This document shows, piece by piece, positions 55,651-63,521 of a stretch of 64,000 nt of DNA. The DNA is taken from positions 1,922,001 through 1,986,000 of the forward strand of contig NZ_JAEKJR010000002.1 of NCBI RefSeq assembly GCF_017303155.1, in the 5' to 3' direction. The first letter of the stretch is position 1. Each line of letters begins with the position of its first letter. The notes under the pieces are model-generated. The model was not told the origin of the DNA. It ran no database searches and worked only from the letters and a program-made list of their open reading frames with translations. Source of the DNA: Microbulbifer salipaludis (GTDB taxonomy: Bacteria > Pseudomonadota > Gammaproteobacteria > Pseudomonadales > Cellvibrionaceae). Position numbers and translations under genes: made by a program.

Positions 55651-56844
55651 TCATACTTTCCAGATAATACGGCGACGATACATCTGCCACATCACCAGGT
55701 AGAACAGCGCCAGGCTGGACACCGCAAATGCCAGTGAACCGCCGTAGCTGCCAAACAAGGGCTGAAACACAGTATGGAACAGCCAGCCTTTGAGTGTGGT
55801 ATCCCCCACCGGCAACATGATCAACAGCCGCCCCACCACCCCCGCGAGCATAAACAGGGCGATGGCATTGACGCCGAATACCAGCAATGGCGCCAGCGCG
55901 CGGCGGCGTTCGCGAATATCCACCAGATAATAGAGTCCGGACAGCAACAGGGCAGACACACCGGCGGTAACCAGCACAAAACTCGGCGACCAGAGCGCCT
56001 TGTTGATGGGCACCAGAGGATGTAAGCACTGCCCCACCAGCAACATCGCCGCGCCACCCAATGCCCAGTTGCGACACAATCGCAGTTGCGAGGTGCGGTC
56101 CGCTGCCGAGTGCTTCCAGACCAAACCGGCCAGAACACCAAGCAGGCAGGTAGATGCCGCAGCAAAGGTGGTCAGCACCCCCTCGGGGTCAAACGGGAAA
56201 GGCTCGGCACTGCGGTAATAGACATGCTCTGCGCCGAGCAACCACTGGTCCAGCCAGGCAGAAAAATGATTGCCGAACGCCAGCTGCCCCTGAAAGGTTT
56301 CTCCAGCGGCATTCTGGTAGGGCAAAAATAGCATCATCAGCCAGGGGATCAGGCTGCACAGCACCGCCGCGATCACCAACCCGGGCAAAGAAAGCCAGCG
56401 CACCAGATAACAGCAAAGGATGTAAACCAGCGCGATCCGCTGTAACACACCCATCCAACGAATGCCTTCAAGCCGATCCTGTACCCAGTTGTAGGTGTCG
56501 TCGCGAAAATTATAGAAAAACACCGCCAGAAACAGCCCCAGTGCAAACAACTTGAGCGCCCTGCTCCACTGCCCCCAACCGACTGCGGGGAAAGGCCGGC
56601 TGCGACCACATGACAGTACCATCGACAGGCCAACGACAAACAGAAACAGCGGGAAAATCACATCGGTCGGAGTCCAGCCATGCCACTCCGCGTGGGCCAT
56701 GGGCGCATACACGTAAGACCAGCTTCCGGGGTTGTTGACCAGAACCATGGCGGCGATGGCCAGCCCCCGCAGCAAATCGACCGACATCAGTCGGCCGCTG
56801 GGTACCTGCTGTAGAATATCGTTAATATGCCGCTGCACACTCAT
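55651..56844 (-). CDS. DUF5009/HGSNAT-like membrane protein (NagX type)
   Basis: A 397-residue polytopic protein with about 10-11 membrane helices. HAEWHGWTPTDVIFPLFLFVVG near residue 51 is the hallmark of the bacterial heparan-alpha-glucosaminide N-acetyltransferase-like family, and SVDLLRGLAIAAMVLVNNPG precedes it. Members named NagX lie in GlcNAc-use loci and have been proposed to transport or acetylate amino sugars across the inner membrane. Here the gene overlaps the NamZ fusion stop by one base, which ties it to muropeptide processing. The exact reaction is unknown. Confidence 0.85.
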   Translation of the reverse strand: MSVQRHINDILQQVPSGRLMSVDLLRGLAIAAMVLVNNPGSWSYVYAPMAHAEWHGWTPTDVIFPLFLFVVGLSMVLSCGRSRPFPAVGWGQWSRALKLFALGLFLAVFFYNFRDDTYNWVQDRLEGIRWMGVLQRIALVYILCCYLVRWLSLPGLVIAAVLCSLIPWLMMLFLPYQNAAGETFQGQLAFGNHFSAWLDQWLLGAEHVYYRSAEPFPFDPEGVLTTFAAASTCLLGVLAGLVWKHSAADRTSQLRLCRNWALGGAAMLLVGQCLHPLVPINKALWSPSFVLVTAGVSALLLSGLYYLVDIRERRRALAPLLVFGVNAIALFMLAGVVGRLLIMLPVGDTTLKGWLFHTVFQPLFGSYGGSLAFAVSSLALFYLVMWQMYRRRIIWKV

Positions 56845-58709
56845 TACTCCGGGTACAACAGATAGGGCTGCCGCAGTTGACGAAAGGCCGCGAGATCAGA
56901 CTGCCAGGACGCGCGAATCTGTCCCGCTGACGCCCCCGCCATAACCGCCTTGCGTAACTCATCGGTGCCAGCGAGCTTGTCAAAAAAACCGGCGCGGGAA
57001 AAGAAAGCCTCGGGTGACTCGCCCGTGCGCTGAGACCAGGAGAGTAACGGCTCCAGTGAAAAGCGCACCTGCGCATCCGCATTGCGCAGATCGTCACCGT
57101 TCAGGGGCGTACCCTTGTGCTTTGGATTCTCGCTGGCACCGGCGATTGGTTTTGGGGTAAACGAAAACACGCCCCGGGTATCGTCCGGATGCCCCAATGC
57201 CTGGAACGGGAAATCGGTACCACGCGCAACACTCACGGTGGTGCCCTCAAACAGTCCCAGGGAAGGATACAATCGGATAGATAGATCATTCGGCAGGTTC
57301 GGCGACGGTCGCACGGGCAGGCTGTAGGCCATGCGCTTGCGATAATTCGCCACCGGAATGACCGTCAGTGGACATTGCACACCACCATCCAGCCAGCCCT
57401 CACCATTGATCATTTGCGCCAGTTCTCCCACCGTCATGCCGTGTACCAGCGGGATGGGGTGCATGCCCACAAAGCTTTGAAAAGATTTTTCCAGCACAGG
57501 ACCGTCGATGTAGTCACCATTCGGGTTCGGACGATCCAGTACCAACAACGGGATCTGGTGATCGGCGCAGGCCTGCATCAGGTAGTGCAGGGAGCTGATG
57601 TAGGTATAGAAGCGCACCCCCACGTCCTGGATATCAAATACCAGCCAGTCCAGCTCCGCCAGGGCCTCCGCGCTGGGTGCGTAATTACCGCCATAGAGCG
57701 AAACGATGGGCAGTCCACTCGGGCCGTCGATACCATCTTCTACCTTGCCACCGTTTTCCACGTTGCCGCGCACACCGTGCTCCAGTGCGAAAATTTTCTG
57801 CAGGCCAACCTTTCGCTGGCGCAGAAAATCAATCAGGTGTGATTCGCCCACACGGGAAGTCTGATTGACCACCAGTCCCACCCTCTGCTCACGCAGTAAT
57901 GGCAGGTAAAGATCAGCCTGCTCCGCGCCGGTTTGCAACGCCGATACTCTGGTCTCATCTTTTGACTGTGATGCCAGAGAAACCGGCACATCAAAATAGG
58001 TGTCCGGATAGGGCTCGGGCTTGTAGGTGTAGTGCCACCACTCCTGTGCATAATTGACGAAACTCTCGGCGGCCATGACATCCCGCAGGCGCAGTCGATT
58101 GACGCGTGCGCTGGCATCATCCAGCGGATACTCTGTCGCCGAGCGTGTATCCATAAAATCAAACCCGGTGCCCATATCCAGCGCTTCACCGGTATCCAAA
58201 CGGTAAAGCGTCAGATCTACAGTGGCTCCGCGACTGTGGCCGGAGCGCTCGGCAATATAGCCTCGTTCAAACATCTCGGACTTTTTCTCCCGCGGATAAA
58301 AGTCTGCCTTGGTGCTGTGATCTTCCGGCGCAGCGGCCCAGCGCACAAAGTGGTTGACGGCCTGCTGCGGGCGGTAGCAGTCAAACAGTTCCAAACCCAG
58401 CCCCTCTTCCGCCAGCCGCAGCGCGACCTTTTCCAATGCATGCGCAGCTGGCGCTGCCAACATACAGAGATTATCCCGGTACCCGTCCAGCGACTCGCCA
58501 ACCAGGTTGTCTGTGGTCACATAGCGCATGGCAACCTTGATATTGCTACCGCGCACCGATACAAAATCCGGCTTGCTCTGATCAGCGCTACTGGCTTCTT
58601 CTGCCGACGGGATTTCTCCCGGTGAATAGAGCGTCGAGAGCGCAACGCCAGCAATCACCAGTACACCGACGAGGGCAAATAGCGTAACCTGCTTCCACAC
58701 TGTGTTCAT
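56844..58709 (-). CDS. VanX-type D-Ala-D-Ala dipeptidase fused to NamZ exo-N-acetylmuramidase (DUF1343)
   Basis: A 621-residue two-domain exported protein. A hydrophobic N-terminal helix (LFALVGVLVIAGVALSTLY) serves as signal anchor. Residues 48-245 are an M15D dipeptidase: LELFDCYRPQ (Arg113), SGHSRGATVDLTL with zinc ligands His158 and Asp165, and EWWHY with catalytic Glu224 and ligand His227. Residues 265-621 are a NamZ domain: NQTSRVG, ALEHGVRGNVENGG, LVFDIQDVGVRFYTYISSL, LDRPNPNGDYIDGPVL and HGMTVGELAQMING. NamZ (B. subtilis YbbC) removes non-reducing-end MurNAc. All seen catalytic residues are intact. The gene overlaps its neighbours on both sides. Confidence 0.9.
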   Translation of the reverse strand: MNTVWKQVTLFALVGVLVIAGVALSTLYSPGEIPSAEEASSADQSKPDFVSVRGSNIKVAMRYVTTDNLVGESLDGYRDNLCMLAAPAAHALEKVALRLAEEGLGLELFDCYRPQQAVNHFVRWAAAPEDHSTKADFYPREKKSEMFERGYIAERSGHSRGATVDLTLYRLDTGEALDMGTGFDFMDTRSATEYPLDDASARVNRLRLRDVMAAESFVNYAQEWWHYTYKPEPYPDTYFDVPVSLASQSKDETRVSALQTGAEQADLYLPLLREQRVGLVVNQTSRVGESHLIDFLRQRKVGLQKIFALEHGVRGNVENGGKVEDGIDGPSGLPIVSLYGGNYAPSAEALAELDWLVFDIQDVGVRFYTYISSLHYLMQACADHQIPLLVLDRPNPNGDYIDGPVLEKSFQSFVGMHPIPLVHGMTVGELAQMINGEGWLDGGVQCPLTVIPVANYRKRMAYSLPVRPSPNLPNDLSIRLYPSLGLFEGTTVSVARGTDFPFQALGHPDDTRGVFSFTPKPIAGASENPKHKGTPLNGDDLRNADAQVRFSLEPLLSWSQRTGESPEAFFSRAGFFDKLAGTDELRKAVMAGASAGQIRASWQSDLAAFRQLRQPYLLYPE

Positions 58710-60781
58710 ACGGCCTCCCGCGATGCATCAATCTTTGATACCACCACCTCTGACACCTCACTCCCGGACGACGTCCCGGCATTTTCCTGTGTAAACAGTT
58801 CCTCGTATTCCTTCATCGCCGATGCGGTCTCGCTTTCCGTCAATACCCGTATTGCCGGAAAGCCGTCCTCACGGCGCAAGCCGTGCATTTCCAAATCCGC
58901 ACGTTCACAGGTAAAAGCAATAATGGCGTCCAGAATTTTTTCGGTAATTTTCTGGCCAGGCACCAGGAGGGGAATACCCGGTGGATAGGGCACCACCTCA
59001 TCACAGGCAATACGGCCAATCAGTTGAGCGCGCCCATCGCCTTCCCAGGCCAACTTTTCGCCTCTGGCAAAGTACGCCGTGCGTGGCAAAGCAACAATTG
59101 CACTCAGATTTGGCAGGCCCTGCCCGCGCACCGGTTCTTCCTCGTTGCCCGCGGCGGCAACCCGGCGCACCCGAACACGACATGCACCATCTGACAGCTT
59201 GCGTAGAGCCTGCTTCAGACGCAATACCTTGCTCTCCGTGGTACCAATGGTGACCAGAAACGACAGCGTATTGTGGGTGTTCTTCTCCACCTGAATGCCA
59301 AAATCGGAAAACAGTGTGGCCTGTGCGTGCGGTGCGCTGACGCCCGCTTGCCCTACATCAATGGTGACTTTTGTCGGGTCGAGGCGAATGCCGTCGTTGG
59401 CCAGCGCACGGCCGCATAAATCCTCTGCATTCAGACTGCGAAAAACCGTATTCTGATCAACAAACTGGCGTATTTCTTCGGCGAACCCCAGGGTGCGATC
59501 CAGCACCTCATAACCCTCAATACTCATCTGCTTGCGGGCTACATCGAGGCTGGCGATCATGCCGTACTGGGGACTGGTAGAGGTGTGCATATTGATGTCT
59601 TCGCGGAAACCGGCTGCATCAAACACATCGTGAATCTCGTCATCACAGGACGATTGCCAACTAAAATCGCCCACGTGAATCATGCTCGCCTGAGAAAAGG
59701 CCGAGAGCATCTTGTGCGTAGATTGGGTAACAAAATCCGCCCCACACTCCAGCGCGGTCGGGCGCAGGTCGGGGTGAAAGCGGCCATGGGCGTACCAGGC
59801 TTCATCAATGAGGACGAACAATCCAGCCGCGTGTGCGTAGTCGATAATCGGGCGCAGGTCATAGCGCAGGCCGTCGTACGTACAGGATGTGAGCACCAGC
59901 AACCGTGCGCCCGGATTCGCATCGATGGCCGCGAATATTTCTCGCTGAGGTACCGGCCCGTAAATGCCATAGTGCTGATTGACCGCAGACTCCAGATAAA
60001 CCGGCTGCGCACCACTCATGATCATGGCGTGGTGCACAGACTTGTGGCAGTTGCGGTCTACGATAACCCGGTCGCCGTGGCGCAGCAGGTGCTGCAGTAC
60101 GATCTTGTTCGAAGTGGAGGTGCCGTTGGTCACAAAGTAACTCTGGTGTGCACCAAATGTCTTTGCAGTAAGGTGCTGGGCCTGACGAATCACACTGATG
60201 GGGTCCATCAACGAGTCCAGCATTTTCACACTCACCGAGAGATCGGTATTAAAGATGTGCTCGCCCATAAAGCGATAAAAGTCGGCGATCCACGGGCTGG
60301 TGCTGAGACTATCGCCACTGGAGTGCCCGGGGGTATGCCAGGAGTCGCGCGCCGCGTACACATATTCCCGCAGTGCATCGGCAAAGGGCGTTGCAATACG
60401 CTCCAGCAGGATACGTCGCAAGGTGCGGTACACCACACCATAATTGGACTCGCCCCGGGAAATCACGCATTCAAAACCGGTACCCGAGGCTTCGTCGGCG
60501 CCGGTAAGCAGTACACAGTCAATCTCTGCACGCTGCGCCCGCACCCGGGCCAGGATCGCGGACACATCGCCTTCATCAAGCCCCTGATCGTCCACCACCA
60601 GAACCTGTACTGCGCCCCGTGCCAGCGCAAGCTCCAATCCGCCCTCACTGGCATGCGCAAATGCCAATGCAATAGGCGCGTCCATATCGTGCTCGGCGAG
60701 CGGCGTCAGCTCTTGGACCCAGCGACTGGCAAATGCGCTATCCCCGGTAAATAGCACTACCTCACAAGGGCTCTTTGTCAT
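58706..60781 (-). CDS. PLP-dependent Orn/Lys/Arg-type amino acid decarboxylase
   Basis: A 691-residue fold-type I decarboxylase. An N-terminal receiver-like wing (residues 1-130) precedes the PLP domain: DSWHTPGHSSGDS, FVTNGTSTSNKIV, DRNCHKSVHHAMI, LVLIDEAWYAHGRF and the Schiff-base site QSTHKMLSAFSQAS with Lys357. The C-terminal domain has PYPPGIPLLVPG. Family enzymes turn lysine, ornithine or arginine into amines; substrate choice is not readable. It overlaps the fusion gene by 4 bp (ATGA), so it is the first gene of that operon. A role in using diamino acids from peptidoglycan stems is conjecture. Confidence 0.88.
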   Translation of the reverse strand: MTKSPCEVVLFTGDSAFASRWVQELTPLAEHDMDAPIALAFAHASEGGLELALARGAVQVLVVDDQGLDEGDVSAILARVRAQRAEIDCVLLTGADEASGTGFECVISRGESNYGVVYRTLRRILLERIATPFADALREYVYAARDSWHTPGHSSGDSLSTSPWIADFYRFMGEHIFNTDLSVSVKMLDSLMDPISVIRQAQHLTAKTFGAHQSYFVTNGTSTSNKIVLQHLLRHGDRVIVDRNCHKSVHHAMIMSGAQPVYLESAVNQHYGIYGPVPQREIFAAIDANPGARLLVLTSCTYDGLRYDLRPIIDYAHAAGLFVLIDEAWYAHGRFHPDLRPTALECGADFVTQSTHKMLSAFSQASMIHVGDFSWQSSCDDEIHDVFDAAGFREDINMHTSTSPQYGMIASLDVARKQMSIEGYEVLDRTLGFAEEIRQFVDQNTVFRSLNAEDLCGRALANDGIRLDPTKVTIDVGQAGVSAPHAQATLFSDFGIQVEKNTHNTLSFLVTIGTTESKVLRLKQALRKLSDGACRVRVRRVAAAGNEEEPVRGQGLPNLSAIVALPRTAYFARGEKLAWEGDGRAQLIGRIACDEVVPYPPGIPLLVPGQKITEKILDAIIAFTCERADLEMHGLRREDGFPAIRVLTESETASAMKEYEELFTQENAGTSSGSEVSEVVVSKIDASREAV

Positions 60782-60838
60782 TTTGTTTCACCCTGTTTGC
60801 AATCCTCGTCATTCATCCGCAAGTCTCCCTGAACCGTG

Positions 60839-62233
60839 CTACAGCATCACATAACCAAGTACGACAAAACCCACCGCGCTTACTACACCGGCGCGCAGCG
60901 CATAGGGAATCTGTGTACGCACATGCTCGATATGCTCGGTGCCGGCCGCCAGGGATGACACAATGGTGGTGTCGGAGATCGGCGAGCTGTGGTCGCCAAA
61001 AATGCCACCAGACAACACCGCGGCGACGAACAGTGCCGGCTCCGCACCCAGTGCGCTGGCCACGGGAATGGCGATGGGCAACATGATGGAGAAGGTCCCC
61101 CAGCTGGAGCCCACAGAAAAAGCAATCACGCCGGACACCAGAAAAATGACTACCGGCAGCAATGCCAGAGGAATCGCATCCCCCACCATGCCAGCCACGT
61201 ACTGGCCCGTGCCGAGGGTTTTGGAAATGGCACCCAGTGCAAGTGCCAGCACCAGAATAATCGCCAGCGGCAGCATACGCCCGGCGCCTTCCATCCAGGT
61301 ATGGCTGAGCTCGTCCAGCGACATACTGCGCTGCAACAGCACCATCACCGATACGGTGGTCAGTGCAGCCAGTGATGCCCAGAGCACAGACGTAGAGCCA
61401 GAGCCCTGGAAAATTTTGCCGTCACCAGTGATCCAAAGGCTCAGTGGCATCGCCAGAATCAATACCAGAACGGGCAAGAGCATATTGATGGCCCGAGGTT
61501 TGATATGGCTTTTCTCACCGGTACTTTCGCTGATGTCGATACCATCCAGATCGCCACCACTGGTACGCGCCTGCACATCCGCCATCGGGCCCGGATTATA
61601 GTTGCGGGAAATCGTGTAGGCCGTGAGCGCGACGGCGGCAATCGCGTACAGGTTTAGCGGGATACTCGCCAGCAATACTTTCAGTGGATCCTCCACACCG
61701 AGCCCGTCCAGCAGCCCGAGGTTAAATGCACCCCAGGCGTTCAATGGAATCAGCATGCAAACCGGCGCGGAAGTGGAATCAATGATGTACGCAAGCTTCT
61801 CTCTGGCAATCCGGAAGCGGTCGAACAGTGGGCGCGAAACGGTGCCCGCCACCAGCACAGTGATGTTCGATTCGATAAAGATGACGATGCCCACCAGCCA
61901 CGCCATCCACTGCGCGCGTTTGCCATTGGTGACCCAGCGACTGCGCTCGAGAAATCGCACAAAACCGCTCACCGCGCCACAACGCTCCAGCGTGATGATG
62001 AAAGCACCGATTACCAGCGTGAAGGCGACCACCCGGGCATCCCCCGGATTCGCCAGTACCGCCAGCACCCCATCCAGCGCCTGCGCCAGTGAAGCGAAGA
62101 ACCCATCGTGATTGAGCAGGAAAAACCCAAGCCAGATTCCGGAAAACAGGGCCAGGTAAACCTGTCGGGTAAGAAGCGCCAAGCCAATCGCGATAAAAGG
62201 CGGCAACAGTGTAAGCCAGGAGAGTTCAGTCAT
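60839..62233 (-). CDS. NhaC-family antiporter, copy 2
   Basis: A 464-residue protein with about 11-12 membrane helices. WMAWLVGIVIFIESNITVLVAG and GSSWGTFSIMLPIAIPVASALG, then SGGIFGDHSSPISDTTIVSSLAAG (GDH and SDT motifs), mark the NhaC family. It lies 57 bp ahead of the decarboxylase gene on the same strand. Antiporters beside decarboxylases often exchange amino acid and amine, and NhaC relatives can carry lactate or malate, so besides Na+/H+ exchange a solute role is possible. It differs clearly from the copy at 45.2 kb. Confidence 0.87.
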   Translation of the reverse strand: MTELSWLTLLPPFIAIGLALLTRQVYLALFSGIWLGFFLLNHDGFFASLAQALDGVLAVLANPGDARVVAFTLVIGAFIITLERCGAVSGFVRFLERSRWVTNGKRAQWMAWLVGIVIFIESNITVLVAGTVSRPLFDRFRIAREKLAYIIDSTSAPVCMLIPLNAWGAFNLGLLDGLGVEDPLKVLLASIPLNLYAIAAVALTAYTISRNYNPGPMADVQARTSGGDLDGIDISESTGEKSHIKPRAINMLLPVLVLILAMPLSLWITGDGKIFQGSGSTSVLWASLAALTTVSVMVLLQRSMSLDELSHTWMEGAGRMLPLAIILVLALALGAISKTLGTGQYVAGMVGDAIPLALLPVVIFLVSGVIAFSVGSSWGTFSIMLPIAIPVASALGAEPALFVAAVLSGGIFGDHSSPISDTTIVSSLAAGTEHIEHVRTQIPYALRAGVVSAVGFVVLGYVML

Positions 62234-62310
62234 AAGATGTAAAGCTATTGTTATATTTTTAAAGCAGATGCACGGTTGCCGAAAGCGGTGTCCTGCATAC
62301 TAACAGCTGA

Positions 62311-62355
62311 CCGCCAATCAAGATTGGCGGCAGTTATCGTTACGGCCGATAGCTG
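62311..62355. repeat. Two adjacent inverted repeats between ldcA-type and nhaC-type genes
   Basis: CCGCCAATC-AA-GATTGGCGG (62311-62330) is a perfect 9-bp palindrome. CAGTTATCG (62331-62339) and CGATAGCTG (62347-62355) form a second repeat with one mismatch. No T tract follows on the minus strand, so they are either a weak terminator for the LD-carboxypeptidase gene or an operator about 80 bp upstream of the antiporter gene. Confidence 0.45.
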
Positions 62356-62381
62356 TCGCCCTCTCTTGAATGAGAACCCAA

Positions 62382-63467
62382 TCAGCTGACAACCGATTCC
62401 CGCAGCACCAGCGTGCCGGCATCGCCATCCAGCTCTGCCATAGCGCCCACTGGTACCGTGGTCTGGTCTTCCACGTGTCCGATCATCAGACCACGCACGA
62501 CCGGTATGCCAAGATCTGCGGTGCGCTCGCGCAGTACGTGTTCCATGCTGAAGGTATTACCGCTGGCTTCCGCATCCGTGAATTTGCCAAATACGATACC
62601 TGCGACCTGCTGTAATTTTCCTGCCAGCCAGAGCTGGGTGAGCATACGATCCACCCGGTACGGTGCTTCGCTGACGTCTTCCAGAAACAGAATTTTGCCG
62701 CGATAGTCGGGCTCGAAGGGCGTACCGACCAAGCTCGTCATCAGAGACAGGTTTCCGCCAATCAAGCGTCCGCGAGCGCGGCCACCAGCGAAACGGGTGA
62801 TGCGATTGCGTTTTTCGACCCGACCCGGGGCCGTGTCAAAGGGTGGCGGCGCGCCCAGCGGGACTGGTCGCTCGCCATGTACCAGCACCTTTTGATACTC
62901 GGCCAGGGTGTAGTCGGTGAAGTTCTGTGCGGCAATCGGACCGTGGAAGGTCATTACCCCACTTCGGTGATAGATCGCATTCAACAGCGCGGTTATGTCG
63001 CTATAGCCAAGCAATACTTTGGGATTGTTGCGAATCAATCCGTAATCGATCATGGGCAGGATGCGTGGCGTCCCATAGCCGCCGCGCAGACAGAACACGG
63101 CATCCACATGGCTGTCTGCAAACATCTGGTTGAAATCTTCGGCACGGGCAGCGTCCGGACCCGCGAGGTACTGGGTGCGGCGATACAGGTGCTTGCCCTC
63201 TTTCACCTCGAACCCCAATGAGCGCACGACATCGCCGGCGAAACGAATATCCTCGTCCTCCCAGGCGTTACTCGCCGGTGTAACCAGCCCGACGGTCATG
63301 CCCGCTTCGAGCCGCTTGGGACGCAGCAGACCCATACTCTTCTGGCTGGAATCGCTGCTGCTGTAGCCGGCAGACGCCAATGGGCCACTGTCTCTGGCTG
63401 CACTCGCCGCGGCCGCCCCCAACAGGGGTGTTGACATCATGGACTGGATCAAGGTACGCCGCTGCAT
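62382..63467 (-). CDS. S66 LD-carboxypeptidase with Tat-like signal
   Basis: A 361-residue serine peptidase of the muramoyltetrapeptide carboxypeptidase family. The N-terminus MQRRTLIQSMMSTPLLGAAAASAA looks like a twin-arginine signal, so unlike cytosolic E. coli LdcA this form seems exported. LRGGYGTPRILPMIDY and GYSDITALLNAIYH with nucleophile Ser156, FLEDVSEAPYRVDRML with the catalytic Glu region and IGHVEDQTTVPVG with the His are present. It removes the terminal D-Ala from tetrapeptide stems. It lies 148 bp upstream of the antiporter gene. Confidence 0.9.
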   Translation of the reverse strand: MQRRTLIQSMMSTPLLGAAAASAARDSGPLASAGYSSSDSSQKSMGLLRPKRLEAGMTVGLVTPASNAWEDEDIRFAGDVVRSLGFEVKEGKHLYRRTQYLAGPDAARAEDFNQMFADSHVDAVFCLRGGYGTPRILPMIDYGLIRNNPKVLLGYSDITALLNAIYHRSGVMTFHGPIAAQNFTDYTLAEYQKVLVHGERPVPLGAPPPFDTAPGRVEKRNRITRFAGGRARGRLIGGNLSLMTSLVGTPFEPDYRGKILFLEDVSEAPYRVDRMLTQLWLAGKLQQVAGIVFGKFTDAEASGNTFSMEHVLRERTADLGIPVVRGLMIGHVEDQTTVPVGAMAELDGDAGTLVLRESVVS

Positions 63468-63521
63468 GACTACTCCTGAAAATTATGTCGATAAGTGAAA
63501 TGTTTTCCGGCCCGTCGCTCG

